DNA of 64,000 nt from Cryptomeria japonica (lineage: Eukaryota; Streptophyta; Pinopsida; Cupressales; Cupressaceae), in assembly GCF_030272615.1 (NCBI RefSeq), contig NC_081411.1, forward strand, positions 39,173,140 through 39,237,139. The letters are read 5' to 3'. The notes below the pieces were generated by a model, which saw only the letters and a list, made by a program, of their open reading frames with translations, was not told the DNA's origin and did no database searches. Of this stretch, positions 12,785 through 25,529 are shown piece after piece; position 1 is the stretch's first letter; each line of letters opens with the position of its first letter. A program made the position numbers and the translations under genes.

Positions 12785-13275
12785 ATTTTTTTTTATAGGC
12801 ATCTGGTTCAAGGAGCACTGAAGGGAAAGAACCAGTAAGAAAACCCTTCAGTTTTTCTCAAGAGAACATAAGCCTATCTACCCATTACAAAAGCCCATAG
12901 GCATCCCAAATAAAACCCCCCAGATACATAGCCAACCACATTAGATATAAAGGAAGCTTGCAGAACCAGTTTACAAGAGAACATCTCAAAATGGATCCAA
13001 CAATGTCCAAGCATAAGTAGTGCCATCACCCCAATAACCAACCTATCTATACACCACATGAGTCCAAGGCTCTGAAGAGAACAAAACACAGAGCCAAAAG
13101 AGAACCAAGAATAAGCAATCTTGCCAGCACAAATATGGTGAGCAAACATATGCCCATACAGATAAGAAGTAGAGAAGGATGATGAAAACCCTCAGGAAGT
13201 AGGATGAGACCAATCCAAAGAATAGTCCATAGTAAAAGCCACGAAAGTAACAACGAGATAAGGAAGCAAGTATTT
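12785..13275 (-). repeat. Retroposon-like repeat with poly-T end
   Basis: A GC-richer block beginning at its left end with a run of T (about 12787-12797), which would be a poly-A tail on the minus strand. Minus frames at 12874-13149 and 13047-13253 are open but hydrophobic and unrecognised. The layout fits the 3' end of a non-LTR element (LINE or SINE) on the minus strand. Its texture resembles the blocks at 4.2, 52, 56 and 60.4 kb. Confidence 0.4.
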
Positions 13276-13699
13276 TTTGAGCGTGGTCATCATGCAGATC
13301 TTGAGATACTTTGACTTTATATTGTCATTATACTCTTCTTTGCAGTCACCATGAATTTCACTTTTAATGCCTGAAGGACAATAAGTGGACAGTGTTTAAG
13401 TTGACACTCCTTCTAATTTGTCACATAGTATTTTCATTTTCTTTGAAAGTTTTAAAAATATTTAAACAAATCCATTTTGTGCGTATCTCTTTGCATCACT
13501 TTTCTTTTAAACACAGTGCGTGATAGTGGATTTTTTCTTTACACTGACCAATTGCATTTGTCTTTAATCTTTGAAAGTTTTTGCAACAAACTAGTTTGTA
13601 TTATACCTGCATGTCAGACAATTTATAGGCCTTCTCTATAGTTCTACATTTGCATTCATATTCTACCTAGGAACTTGCAATTAAACATATAATAAAAAT

Positions 13700-14930
13700 A
13701 TATTTCCTTTATGCTCTGATGGCTTGTTAAATTTTCTGCATAGTAGAATACAGATTTAGCTAGGAAAGAAAAAACAAAACTTGTAGAAAAAAAGAAAATA
13801 AAAACAAAACAACTAAGAATGGAATGAAATCAATTCATTGTGCATGTTTTTATAGAAAAAGAACCACCCCCATAACAACAGTAAAACTGGCGATGAAAGA
13901 GGTAGAAAGAGTGAAATAGGTCTCTTCCTTGGTTAGCTTACACATATCAAGTAATGCATGAGTGCTGGTGGAACAAATAGTTTTTCACAAATCAATGACA
14001 CAAGAATGGTGCATGCGCTAACACCCCCTCTTAAGTCTAACTAAGGATATACAAAATAGAAAGAGGAAAGATGGAAACGTAGTGAGAACAAACCCCCCCT
14101 CAAAATTAGAAGAGATGCAACTATATGAAGTGCATAAGAACATCCTTTGAGATACAAGAAAAATGGGGACAATTGTTGAATGATGACTGCCATAGTGCTG
14201 AATGAAAAACCTCTTCAAAAGCCAAGATGATGATCAAGATCAAGAATCTGCATGAGTGCCCTCGATGACACTACTTGAACAATAATCAGATTGCAAAAAC
14301 ATCTGACATTCAAAGATGCATATAGCACATGAATTTGCATGAGTGACCCCAACGACACTACTCAACCATGCAAGAAGTTGCTAGTCGAAAATACAATTGC
14401 CAATAGTGAACTGATCAAACTTGAAACAAAACCAAAAAAGCATTAGCACTTAACAGTAGAAATACTCCTTCATAATATAACAAAGGAGAGGCATGACAAG
14501 TCCACTGAAATGTGTCACAAAGGAGAAGATGAAGGCAAGGCCCATGTAGAAAGAGCATGACTTTGGCATGCATCTAGAAACATAGATTTACATCAACTTC
14601 CATTCTTTCAAAATCTGCCTACAAATAATTTGTGATCCTTCCTTCTAGGTCCCAGGCTCTGATACCATGTAGAATTTTGTAGCTATCCCTACAAAATAAA
14701 ATAGATCTAGCTGGAAAAAAAGAAGAAAAACTTGCAAGAAAAATAGAGAAGAAATTCAAAACTAAATGAATGCAATTCAATCATCTTCATTATTAAATCT
14801 GTACGAATTACAAATTATATATAGATCACAGGAGTAGATTTTATGTAAGAATGCATGTAATTTGTGAAAATGTAGATCAGTTAACCTGAAATTACGAGGT
14901 AGAGGCTAAGTGAGTCTAATTTGTAGTTCT
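13700..14930 (-). mobile_element. LTR-like repeat pair with primer-binding site, Copia-like, degraded
   Basis: Around 14648-14672 the plus strand reads 'ggctctgatacca' followed by 'tgtagaattttg'. This is the complement of the usual plant initiator-Met primer-binding site (TGGTATCAGAGCC) abutting an LTR end. At 14010-14035, 'gcgctaaca' followed by 'ccccctcttaag' is the complement of a polypurine tract next to an LTR start. The putative LTRs (about 13712-14025 and from 14673) share diverged sequence such as 'agatttagctagg' versus 'agatctagctgg'. The roughly 650-bp interior shows no gag or pol. It is a broken or miniature minus-strand element, old by its divergence. Confidence 0.5.
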
Positions 14931-15059
14931 CCATAGTTAACTTAATGTAAAATAGAGCATGCGATATAAGTTCACGCATGGAATAGCTCTTTTGCATCCA
15001 AATAGTGATTATGCTTTTTATAGGGAATGCTGGCAGGTTGTTGCAAGTAAATGTGCTGA

Positions 15060-15545
15060 ATTTTTACGGTCCTTTGGTTAAAAGATGAAATGGCGGCATA
15101 AGAAAAAGGAGAAATCCATTCAAGGAAAGTTGGAACATAGATAGAAATTTTTTTATGTTAGACCCAAGCAATCTAGCTATTCAAGCTTCAATAGTGTCTT
15201 TAGAAGTTCAATTATAGAAATTAGATATTTACAATGGTCAAGAAGTAGGAATTAGAGCTAGACTAGATTGGATCAAAGAGGGTAATAAAGGTTCTAAATA
15301 TTTTTGAAGTTTTTAAATTTTAAACATAATTGAGAAACAATTGATGCTATCAAAGATGAGGATGGACAAGTTCATACTGATCTAGAAGATATTAGTTTTG
15401 TTCCATAAATTGTATGTGATGTTATGTAAGGAGGAGCACCATTGGCAAGATCCACAATTAATTTTGGAGGATATATTGGAGGAGCTTATTCCAAGTGTTG
15501 GTGTTTCCAAGTGATTTCTCAAGTTACTCTAAGAATTATCCTTCT
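15060..15545 (+). mobile_element. LINE (L1-type) ORF2 fragment
   Basis: Plus-strand translation near 15239-15305 gives QEVGIRARLDWIKEGNKGSK, matching the conserved stretch between endonuclease and reverse transcriptase of plant L1 ORF2 (R-x-R-x-x-W-x-x-x-G-x-x-x-(T/S)-K-x-F). After a stop and frame changes, the text resembling 'AIKDEDGQVHTDLEDI' (15330-15400) continues the same region (I-x-x-x-DG). Neither the endonuclease nor the RT catalytic motifs are present, so this is a truncated dead fragment. It has no visible poly-A tail. Confidence 0.65.
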
Positions 15546-16480
15546 TCCTTCAATAAGAACTTAAGGCCATTGGCCAATTGACAAGGATATCAAGACAAGG
15601 TGGACAATCCTTCTACACTTTAGGCTCTGCAAATCCCAGACGGGTCAACCTATAGCAATACTTTCAAATTCATACATACTTAACCAATATTACTGTAAAA
15701 TAGATAATTCTTAGTGACACAAAATTTAACACAAATAAGCAACTCAAAATTGGCCCTATTCTTCTTATTACACAAGATATTGTCAATTGAGAATCAAGAT
15801 CCTTAACATAAACAAATAATAAAACAAGGAGAACAATTTCTTAAAGGATATTGTGGATACTGAACAAACATATCGCCGAACTAGTGTGTTATTCATAGGC
15901 ATAGAGTCATATTTCTGAAAGACTAACAAAAGTCACATTTGAATTCTTGAATATAGATGCCTTACAAATATATCAAACTATAATTCCCATGAATCATTCT
16001 TAAACAATCATATAATTATCTTTCAATTGTTGTAATGTACTACCAAAATTTCATTTCTTCCTTGAAGAAAACCTAAGTATCACATCACACACCTAGAGTA
16101 AACCTGCAGAGACAGTACCATTTGTCCTTAACAAATGAAAACATGCAATTGAAAAAACAACAGATATGAGACAATCCATTAGAATATTTCTATTACTTTT
16201 TGTATATGCAACAATTTCATGTATTAGATGTCTCAAGTTGCGGATGTGTCTAGTTAAAGTTCTTTGAAAGACAAGGCTTTGGTAATTGATTGTATCAAAT
16301 CTACTATGGAAGCTTTTGATGATTTCAAAAAAGGGCTATGAGACTAGGATGGCTGCATAGGAAGATTAAATGAAATAAATTAAAGAAGCCATTAAGATTG
16401 TGGTTAATACCAGCCATGGGGTGTTAAGTGCCATTGTTGATAGTTTCAAGAACATGATAAGTAGTCTTGAGGAGTAGTTT
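15546..16480. other. Intergenic DNA with possible coding relic
   Basis: No intact gene. From about 16230 to 16480 the plus strand reads as a broken polar, coiled-coil-like text (patches such as 'STMEAFDDFKKG') that recalls the accessory coding blocks in elements D and E. It stops where the LTR of Copia B begins. The assignment is weak. Confidence 0.3.
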
Positions 16481-17900
16481 CTGAAGAGCACAAATGGACA
16501 CTAAGAGGGGGGTGAATTAGTGTATTTTAAAACTCTCTAACTATGTGTGCAAGAATTGAACTAATTAACTAATTAAGAACACACACACACACAAGACAAA
16601 AAGGAACACCAGATGTATGAGGAACACCCAGTATGGGAAAAACCTCAGTGATAATAGATGTTGGAGTCTACTGCTCCAATCTAGCCTCACAAATGCAATA
16701 ATAAATTATAATAAGTTTTAGGGCACCAACCAAGGAGCACCAAGCCCTAAGAATTTTGAGCACTGACTCAAGGAGCACCAACCCCTGCTCTGAGCACCCA
16801 CTCAAAGAGAATACAGTAAATATGAAATCTTTACAAAATAGTTATAAATCCTTGTTACAAATGACTTTTGTAACCAATACTAATGGTGACTATTTGGAGT
16901 CGATTCTCAACCCTTCTTGTCCTTGTTTGATATGCCTTCTTAAGTCTCTGTTCTTAGTTCAGATTTTTTGATCAAACTATAGTCTGCACCTCATCAACTA
17001 GTCTCTACACTACCTCAATCTCATTAGTTTCACTACTCACTTGCTACCTTTCTCACTGTCACCTACCTCACCCGTCAGACCGAATGCATTCACTACTTGT
17101 ACTATCATTTATGCGCTTCTAGAATGTTTTCCCTCCAATTCTATATTTAAAAATGAATTATTTCTGTCTTTCTCAGATTTGGTCAAAGGAAGATCGAATT
17201 CTCTTCCTTGAATCGATCATCAACATTAATTGATTTCTGCTCTGCTCTTCTTACATCATCTATACTGAATTGCTATTTTTAGCAAGTTCAAACTATTTAT
17301 CAGATCATATTTACACCTGTAGATCACCTCGAGCCCATCAATCAACTTGCAATAGATCCTCCATTAATGAATCACCTATATCTGTCGACCTGACCTGAAG
17401 ACAAGAAATCGTAATCCTTCATGGAAACCAAATTCTTCGAATCTGAATTGTTTTGTCCACCTAGGTGCGACATGTCTTCACTTACAACATCCAGATAACT
17501 TATTCTATGACCGGTCACTATTGGTCAACATGCCACGTAGGCAATCGGGCTACACATCATATGTCCATGCAGTTTGGTCTTCACTTTTTCATCCCATGTT
17601 AGCAAGAGTCTAATCGATAAACACCTTGATACATTTATTGGCATGAGAAGAACTATTAGACTAAGGTTCAAGATATCACACTGTTGGGCCAAGTCACACC
17701 GATCACATAAACTGTCTAGCATATTGGTATGAGTCATACTGATGATCATCAAAAAATGTCTATTGGTATAACAAGAGTGGTCATATGGAGTCATTCCCAA
17801 GGAGAATGCCATGTTGATCCCCTCATAAAATCCATATCGACATGAGTGATGCTAATCCCATAAGACACCCTGTACATGGTGGGTCAAACAGCCGACGATA

Positions 17901-18155
17901 GGAGATCGCTTTGAAGTGATCACTCTGAACCCCAAAATCCTTACCACTTTTGAACTTGCGGTTTGGGGAGACAATCAATAACCCAGCCCATCGGTTTGAC
18001 TTATGCCGATAACATTTCATCCTGCTTGTCAACCAAACCTGCATTATCGGCCTGAGTGCACAAATCTCACGCCGAAGGTAAACAAGGAGATCGCTCTGAA
18101 GTGATCACTTCGAAGTCCAAAATCCTAACCGATTTTGAACTTGCAGAAATAGGGG
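17901..18155. repeat. Two copies of a roughly 70-bp repeat, 185 bp apart
   Basis: The segment beginning ggagatcgct at 17901 recurs at 18086 with about 85% identity by eye. Each copy contains a near-palindrome, gatcgctttgaagtgatc. The repeats lie within the LTR of Copia B and could be LTR regulatory repeats. Confidence 0.75.
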
Positions 18156-18204
18156 ATAAAGAACAAACCTTTCATTATCGGTATGTCTCTCATCGATAAA
18201 ACAC

Positions 18205-18401
18205 ATACATGTTGCCAAGTTGGGGACTTTCAAAACTTCCTAACCCTGCGACATGGTTAGGAAACAAGGGTGCTAGGCGACAAGACTTCAGATTTTCATA
18301 AAGGTCGCAACAAGATCGTCAAGTCGAAGAATTTCAAAAATTTATAACCTCGCGACAAGATCGCCAAGTCGGGGACACTCACAAATTTCTAACCCCGTGA
18401 C
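18205..18401. repeat. Degenerate short tandem repeat in LTR of Copia B
   Basis: At least three diverged units of roughly 40-60 bp share a pattern: (c/t)caagt(c/t)g, then (g/a)(g/a)ga, then tttcaaaa or tcacaaa, then taacc, then cgcgac or cgtgac. They start near 18208, 18317 and 18364. The array is cut by the insertion of element C. Confidence 0.6.
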
Positions 18402-19565
18402 TATAGTGTCATAAAATTGTGACCCCTGCAATTTTAACCACATTTTGAGTCCTCACATTGGCAACAACAACTCCTTCCCTAACTGAGATCTATTTTTGCA
18501 TTTTCACCCAACCCTTCCTTCTTCATGTCTTGTGTCTTCTCTAGACCATGTCCGAGCCCCATAATAGGGCAGGATAGGGGCATGGCGTCCTTGTCCCCAC
18601 CCCTTAGGGTGGCCCTATGTCAGGTCTACCCATTCTCCTATGCACAATTTATCTTCAGGGTTTGCAATTCCTCTTTGTCGGCCTTCGGTGGCTGAAAATT
18701 AATCCTTGAGGCATGTATAAAAAGGAATTCAATTCCCTTACTTAGGGATGATGGATAGATGGATGATAAGGTATAAGAGGCACAAGGAGAATATACAAGA
18801 TTTCAAGGTCATCATCAAGCATTCAAGTCTTCTTCATTCATCCATTGGAGCAACATTACAACATTCATTTGCAAGCATGTGTGTGTGTTAAATTTTTGTC
18901 ATATTACATGCCATTTCATACAACATTTGTGGTTATATTCAAAAAGAAAATCAATCATCATGAACAAGTTGCAGATCTACAAGGTATACATTTCCATTGT
19001 TTACATTCAAGCATTGCAATTACTTTCTTTCAAGGTTGATTTCTCAATTGGGGTTTGACTAAGGCAAACCCCTATCCACAGCCATTCTCCCTCTCTTTTT
19101 TGTGTGTAGGTTGTAGGTGCATGACTGTAATTGCAGGTTTGGACATCATTTACAGAGACAGAAGAACCCTTTGTGTTTCGAGGATTTTGTGGAGGATCAT
19201 GTACGTTCCTGCCATGGTCCCGACAAATTTTCTCCAAATCTGCAGGGCAGATCCATATCAATATATTTAGCTCATATTCGAAGTTACAATACAATCCCAA
19301 ACTGGTAGCTCCACATTTCACTCATTTCCCCTGTCTTTTTTGCATAGTCAACAAGTCAACTTTCCCATTTACAAAAGAGGGTAAATCACACTTCAACCAC
19401 TTGCAATCCACTCAGAATTCACATCTTTGCTTCCCTCAGTTTTGGATCTAGCAGATTCAAGCCCTTCTTTTGAATGTAAAGTATCTCGCAAGTGAAAATC
19501 ATCCTAGTGGCTTCCTTTCTCTCTCCTAGGCGAGGAGTCACTAGGATCCAATTTTCCACTTTACA
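18402..19565 (+). repeat. 5' LTR of element C
   Basis: Aligns over its whole length with 23931-25171. It contains a TATA-like 'gtataaaaagg' near 18716. It ends ...cactttaca at 19565 and is followed by 'ttctagtgaacccgacgtc', the position of a primer-binding site; the tRNA is not assigned. Confidence 0.85.
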
Positions 19566-20530
19566 TTCTAGTGAACCCGACGTCTTACGCATTAATTCTG
19601 ATTTCTCATTCTTAGATCTAATTAATTGCAAGTTGAATTTCAAATTTGATCTATTTGCAAATTTTAGAGGTTAATTGCATAAAACCCTAATTTTTCATTT
19701 TGAGAAAATTAAGCTTGTCAAGTGTAAAATTTTGATTACTTGTCTTAAATCATAAAACCCTAATTCTTAAGATTCTTCTATTTTTGACCTTTGACTCCAA
19801 GTTTGACCGATCTAGACATCTCCAAATCGGCTATTTTTTTGGATTCCAAATTAAAATCATAATTTCTATCATCCCTAAAAATTTAGGAAAAAGTTGGTCG
19901 GACCATGTGCGCTCTCACCACGGTCCTCGCCTTTTCTCTTGAAATTTTGGGAGACAAAATTGACTATATTTTTCTACTCAAATCCAAAAAATCAGTGTAC
20001 TTTATCAATTTTAACACTCTCTAAGGTCAAACACAAATTCACAATTTCAAATTCAAATCTTAAAATTAATTTTCATAAAAGGTCCTAATTTTAGATTTGC
20101 TTTTCCAACAAATTCAAATTTCACTTAAGATACTTTTAATGGCAATTAATAAATTGGATTTACTTTCTCTTTTGCATATGATTACATTGCTTTTTGCATA
20201 TATTTACTACAATCATGTGTCGGATAAGGGTTTCTTCCATTTTTTGTTGCTTCTCTTTCTTCATAGCACTTGGTCACATTGTGTTCTTAGGATTTCCAAA
20301 TTATTTTCTTTCCAATTTGATCTCAAAGCTCTCATGTATCATCTATGTTGCATTATGGTGATGTTGTTAATAAAATGCATTTCCTATGTTAATCACCTTC
20401 AAGATTTTGTAGATCCTAAACCTAGAGATCCCAACCTTTGTAGCTCTCCTAGGGTATCTTGTGTAAATGAGATGAGACCTAATGCTTTAACCAATGATCT
20501 CTCTAAAAAAGAGTAAGCATTGGAAAGTAC

Positions 20531-21190
20531 ATGGATCCATCTTCTTCTCATACACATACCATTGAGCAAGGGGGTAAATATGAAAACATCAACATTCTTG
20601 CATCTTTAGATCCTCCTTATTCTTTTAAGAACTATCTTCAACATCAAAGCCTATTAAGGGAGGATGATGTCATGCCTTTTATTCATGACCTTTCTCCTCG
20701 CATAGAAATCACTAAAAATGAGCTTTTAGATGATGAAGATGTTCTTCCCCGATCTTCCAAAAAGGATAAGCTTGATAAAGGCAAAGAGATTCTCATTTCA
20801 CATGACACTCCTCCTTCATCTACAAATCCTTTTCTACCTCCTTACGCATCAAATTCCAAAGAAATTCATGATCATGTTCCTCCATCTAGATAATTGCAAC
20901 ATCCTTATAGTCATGTCTTTCATATAATTACAAAACAAGGTTTTAAAGGACAAGGAATTGGGAAATTTGAGCATGGAATTCGTGTCCCTATAAATCCTCC
21001 TACACAAACTACTACAAGAGGCCTAGGAAGTGGTACCCCTGTTTCTATGGACAAAATCCTTAAGCTCCAAAACTTTCAAGATTACCTTAAAAAAAAAAAA
21101 TCAAGAGAGCCCGCAAGAATGCTTCTTCTTCAAAGCATCCTTTTTGTTCATTTCATCAAACCCATGACCATAATGTTGATGATTCCCTGA
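20531..21190 (+). other. Open stretches inside element C with G-patch-like motif
   Basis: Two consecutive open frames, starting at 20531 and 20894, code for a polar, proline- and lysine-rich text and then a glycine-rich patch (QGFKGQGIGKFEHG) that resembles a G-patch. In plant Ty3/Gypsy elements such motifs occur near the gag-protease region. No aspartic protease motif, RT or integrase follows. This is a fossil part of element C rather than a host gene. Confidence 0.5.
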
Positions 21191-22944
21191 TTTTCAAAAA
21201 TCTATTCAAGATGGCATAGATAGTAGAAAAATTAGAATTGTGGATAATGATACTTCTTCTCCTAACAAACCCTCTTCTTCATGGCAAGATGATATTTACC
21301 ATTCTGATAGATTAACTACAAGAATCTATTAGAAGTTGAAATATGACAAGAACATTTCCTTTCCTTCTCAAAATAAAAACAAAAATCTTAAGCAAGCGAA
21401 AGGTATTGAATATTCCATTTTTCATGATTCGTATTCACATTCTCCTAGAAAATGTTATGTATTTAATAAATTTGTTCAACTACAATATGTTCTTGCACAC
21501 ATCTGTCTCACAACAGATCTAGCTGAATTTCTTGGTAAAAACATAGTGCCTTAGCAGTTCTTTTTGCTTCATGTTTCTCTTCACCCTATGGCATAATTAG
21601 TCCATTTAACAGGGGCTCTTTATCATTAGTGGTGGTATTGTTTCACTTTAACTTACTTTGGGGCAGCAACATGAAGTCCAGTTTTTCTTCTTTCTATACA
21701 TTTATCTCTATCTTTGTGCATTATTCATTATTAGATCTCTTTTCTTGCATAGGGTTATTCTTATGTGAGCATATAATTATTCTTTGGTTTTTCTCTTTGC
21801 TTGGAGAGGGGCATCTTTAATGAGTACTACACTTCTTCTCTTTCCTTCATTCTCTTGGAAATATTACCTCTTTTATGGTTTCGATTATTCGCAAGTATGA
21901 TATGCCCCTTACTAGGGAATTCTATCTTGAGGAGTATGTATCCCTTCCTTGAAATGATTTTTTCCACTAGGATGGCATATCACTTGAAACTAATCACCAT
22001 CATAAAATGTGTAATGTTTCTCCTCCTTCACCTCACTTGGGGGGAAAGGATTTTCACTCCTTTCCCTTTCTTTCTTTTTCATTTATCATTATTTTCTTTA
22101 GGGGCTGTATTTTTCATATGTGATTATCATTTCTTACAATGGTATGATTTTATGATTAATCGTCCTTGGGAAATCTATGATTCTTTTTCTCTCTTCCTAT
22201 CGAATATTACCACTTCTTGACGCATGTATTTTACATTTACTAATGTCTTTTCTTGCATGTGTTCATGTAAGTTCATTGCACATTTTCTTATGTTTAATCT
22301 CTCTCTAGTAGATTTGTAAGCTCTTCTCATTGTCCCTTACCCTGGGGGGCAATGATCTTTCTCTCTCTCTTTCTCTAGGGATCTACTTTTCTCTATTAAG
22401 TGGATGGTGTGAGTTATATTACTTGGTGTCATTCCTTGTGCACAGTTTTTGGTTGTTGGCTCAAGGATTCTCTCTTATACAAGAGGTGTAAGTCCTTGAC
22501 TGCAACCTCTTTCACACTTGGTAATGAACATCTATGATAAATTCACCCACCCCTCTGGGGACTAAAAGTGAGTCATCCCTCATCAAGAATCCCTTTCACC
22601 GAGAAATAGGAGGAAGGATTGCATTCTTGTTCTAGAAGATCTTATTTTTGTCTAAGACAACTCCTCTTGGGGGTAGATGTATTTTGAAAAAAGATCTCTT
22701 CTCCTCCAAGGATCACCTTTACACTTATAGCATGATATCTCTTTTCAACTATCTTATCCTTGCTTGAAGAGTATTCCCTCTCTTGCTTGGATTTATGACA
22801 TTGTTGCATAGCGGATATCTTCTTTGTGATGAAGGTAGGTATCCTTGTTCTAGTTTCCTTAAGATATCAACATTAACTTATGTTGACATCTTAAGGGGGG
22901 CACCCACACTACTCCTTTGTACTATATTTGTCTCATGTATTGTA

Positions 22945-23260
22945 CATTGAGACATTCTTGGGACTAGAGGGAAACCTCTGAGAGAAATATGTCATCACTT
23001 TTCTTGTACAATGGGACATTCTTGGAACCAAAGGGAAGCCTCTTAGAGAAAGATGTCATCACTTTTTGTATAGTGGGTCATTCTCAGAACCAGAGCATGG
23101 TCTCTTAGAGGGAGATGTCTTCACTTCTTTTCCTCTTGCATAGTGGGTCATTCTCAGAACCAAAGAATGACCTCCTAGAGAGAGATGACACCACTTTTCT
23201 TTTATGTAGGGTGATTACTCTCAAAACCAGATAACAAACTATTAGAGGGAGATATCATAC
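22945..23260 (+). repeat. 62-70-bp tandem repeat inside element C
   Basis: About five diverged units of the form '(g/a)cattctt(g)gaacca...gaagcctcttagag(a/g)(g/a)agatgtcatcactttt', with units beginning near 22951, 23015, 23077, 23147 and 23211. Tandem repeats between the coding part and the 3' LTR are common in large plant Gypsy elements and their derivatives. Confidence 0.8.
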
Positions 23261-23930
23261 GTTTCTTGACACTTTTTCTATACATTATATACAGGTTGTA
23301 GCATACTCGGGCATAGACTCCTATGAGGACTAATGATGTTCTCACTCTCTTTTTACATGGATCACCTAGACAGGCTCTAGGGGCGAGATTTTTGATGTCC
23401 TCCTCTCCATGGATCACCTAGGTTTAGGGGTGAGATGTCCATGGTTTCTTTCTTCTTCACTTTTCTTCTCATGGATCACCAAAGTGTGTATTCATGTTCT
23501 CTCTCTTCTTCCTCTCATGAACTCATAGTTTTACTATTGATAGGTCATGGATGATCTTAAATTTTCACTTTGATGAGATCGCTTGTATTTATGTAATGGC
23601 ATTGGTCTTTTTGTCTTGATTAGTTGTTGAGACATCTAAGCTCGAAATCTCTTTGGCTAGTTAGTTTGTCATCTTGTGTCTTGTTCTTGTCATGTGTCTT
23701 TTTGTGCTTTGTCTTTATTTTTGTGTGTCTTGTGCCTTTTGGTTTTGTGTTCTCTTGCGTATGTTGGCATGAGTTGAGACCCTAAGATTGAGGACTTTTT
23801 GCTCCTCAATATTAGTGATGTCTTATACTCCTTATGGTATTGCTTCGCATCTATCATATTCATCTCTCTTTTCTTCTACTTTACTGGCAGTAGTGGTGTA
23901 AGCCATACTCCCGCTAAAGTGGGGGCTAAA

Positions 23931-25171
23931 TGTAGTGTCATAAAATTGCGACCCCTACAATTTTAACCATATTTTGTGTCCTTACCTTTTCGACATCATC
24001 TCCTTCCCTAACTAAGACCTATTATTGCATTCTCACCCCTTCACCCTTCCTCCTCCATGTTCTGTGTCTACTCTAGACCCTGTTTGGGCCCCAAAATAGG
24101 GCAGGCTAGGATGTGGGCATTGTGCTCCTGGCCCCCTAGGATAGGGGCATGGCGTCCCTATCCCCCTAGGACAAGGGCATGCCACCCTTCTCCCCACCCC
24201 TTAGAGTGACACTATGTCAGGTCTGCCCGGTCTCCTATGCACAATTTGTCTTCAGGGTTTGCAATTCCTCTTTGTTGGCCTTCGGTGGTTGAAAATTAAT
24301 CCTTGAGGAATGTATAAAAAATAATTGAATTCCCTTATTTAGGGATTATGGATAGACTGGTCATAATGTATAAGAGGCATAAGGAGAAGATACAAGATTT
24401 CAAGGTCATCATCAAGCATTCAAGCATTCAAGTCTTCTTCATTCATCTATTGGAGGAACATTACAACATTCATTTGCAAGCATGTGTGTGTGTTAGGGTT
24501 TTTTCATGTTACATGCCATTTCATACAACATTTGGCATTACATTCAAGAAGCAAAGCAATCATCATCCACAAGTTGTAGATCTACAAGGTATACATTTAC
24601 ACTGTTTACATTCGAGCGTTTGCATTTACTTTCTTTCAAGGTTGATTCCTCAACCAGGGTTTGACTGAGGCAAACCCCTATCCACAACCATTCTCCCTCT
24701 CTTTTTTGTTTGTAGGTTGCATGTGTGTAGCTATAATTACAGGTTTGGACTTGATTTGCAGAGACGAAAGAACCCTTTTTGTTTCGCAGATTTTGTGGAG
24801 GAGCATGTATGTTATCGCCACGGTCTCGAGGAATTTTCTCCAAATTTGCAGGGAAGATCCATATCAGTCTAATTAGCCCAGATCCGAAGTTACAGCGCGA
24901 TCCAGAACTGGTAGCTTCTCATTTCACTCATTTCCCCTCTCTTTTCCACATAGTCAACAAGTGAACTTTCTCATTTACAAAAGAGGGTAAATCACACTTC
25001 AACCACTTGTAATCTACTCAGTATGCACATCCTTTCTTCCCTCGGATTTGGATCTAGCAGATTGAAGCCCCTCTTTTCAATGTAAAGTATCTCCCAAGTG
25101 AAAATCATCCTAGTGGCTTCGTTTCTCTCTCCTAGCTGGGGAGTCATTAGGATTCAATTTTCCACTTGACA
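23931..25171 (+). repeat. 3' LTR of element C
   Basis: Starts tgtagtgtcataaaattg just after the polypurine tract and ends ...cacttgaca at 25171. It is about 77 bp longer than the 5' LTR. The extra length is mostly a GC-rich expansion at about 24110-24200, where a 'ggggcatggcgtcc...cccc' unit occurs roughly three times instead of once. Confidence 0.85.
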
Positions 25172-25529
25172 ATGACATGCTTAATAAATGAGGGAGCCAC
25201 ATTACACACTTAGGATTTCAGTAAAACCCATGACAATATACCACAATAGGTGATATAACTTAGTATTTTTACAAAGGCTGCGAGAAGTAAAGTTTTTCAG
25301 TATTCTTCAAACTGTATCCTACAAAACCTTGAAGCCATGGGTCAAACATATGTGAGGCGGATGTAAGACATGATGCTAACCCTAAGAGACATTAATTTAT
25401 CACATCCCATGCTTCTTTACAGAATCCATGTACACTAAAATCTCTGCACACATCAAATTACTCACACAATCCCTTGCAACCTACAACTGCTTGACCTAGT
25501 TGACATTAATGACAATATCAATGGAAACA
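25172..25529 (-). repeat. 3' LTR of Copia B, second part
   Basis: Runs from the target duplication of element C to 'ggaaaca' at 25529. The next bases, aactcccccttt, are the complement of a polypurine tract (aaagggggag). This places an LTR start on the minus strand and makes the block the U3 end of the LTR whose other part lies at 16481-18401. Confidence 0.6.

Larger units (their letters stand above)
16481..18401 (-). repeat. 3' LTR of Copia B, first part
   Basis: The left edge, with 'aagaggggggtgaattagtg' around 16502-16521, has the look of the outer 3' end of a plant Copia LTR on the minus strand; the exact edge lies between about 16481 and 16496. The LTR runs right to 18401, where element C is inserted, and resumes at 25177 up to 25529 next to a polypurine tract. 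The total would be about 2.3 kb, long for Copia, because of the internal repeats at 17.9-18.4 kb. Confidence 0.55.
18402..25171 (+). mobile_element. Element C: non-autonomous LTR retrotransposon, probably Ty3/Gypsy-related (LARD-like)
   Basis: Two direct LTRs (18402-19565 and 23931-25171) flank a 4.4-kb interior. The flanks gtgac (18397-18401) and atgac (25172-25176) look like a 5-bp target duplication with one mismatch. A polypurine tract, aaagtgggggctaaa (23917-23930), sits directly before the 3' LTR. The interior has open stretches at 20531-20893 and 20894-21190, the latter with a glycine-rich G-patch-like patch near its start, as seen next to protease in some plant Gypsy elements. I see no integrase, RT or RNase H. 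From 21.6 kb to the tract it is non-coding with tandem repeats. The ends look whole while the coding part is broken or was never complete. It inserted into the LTR of Copia B. LTR divergence is roughly 10% by eye, so it is old. Confidence 0.8.

Noticed and set aside
16579-16592. Short AC microsatellite
   Set aside because: Only a few units, inside an LTR, and of no special interest.
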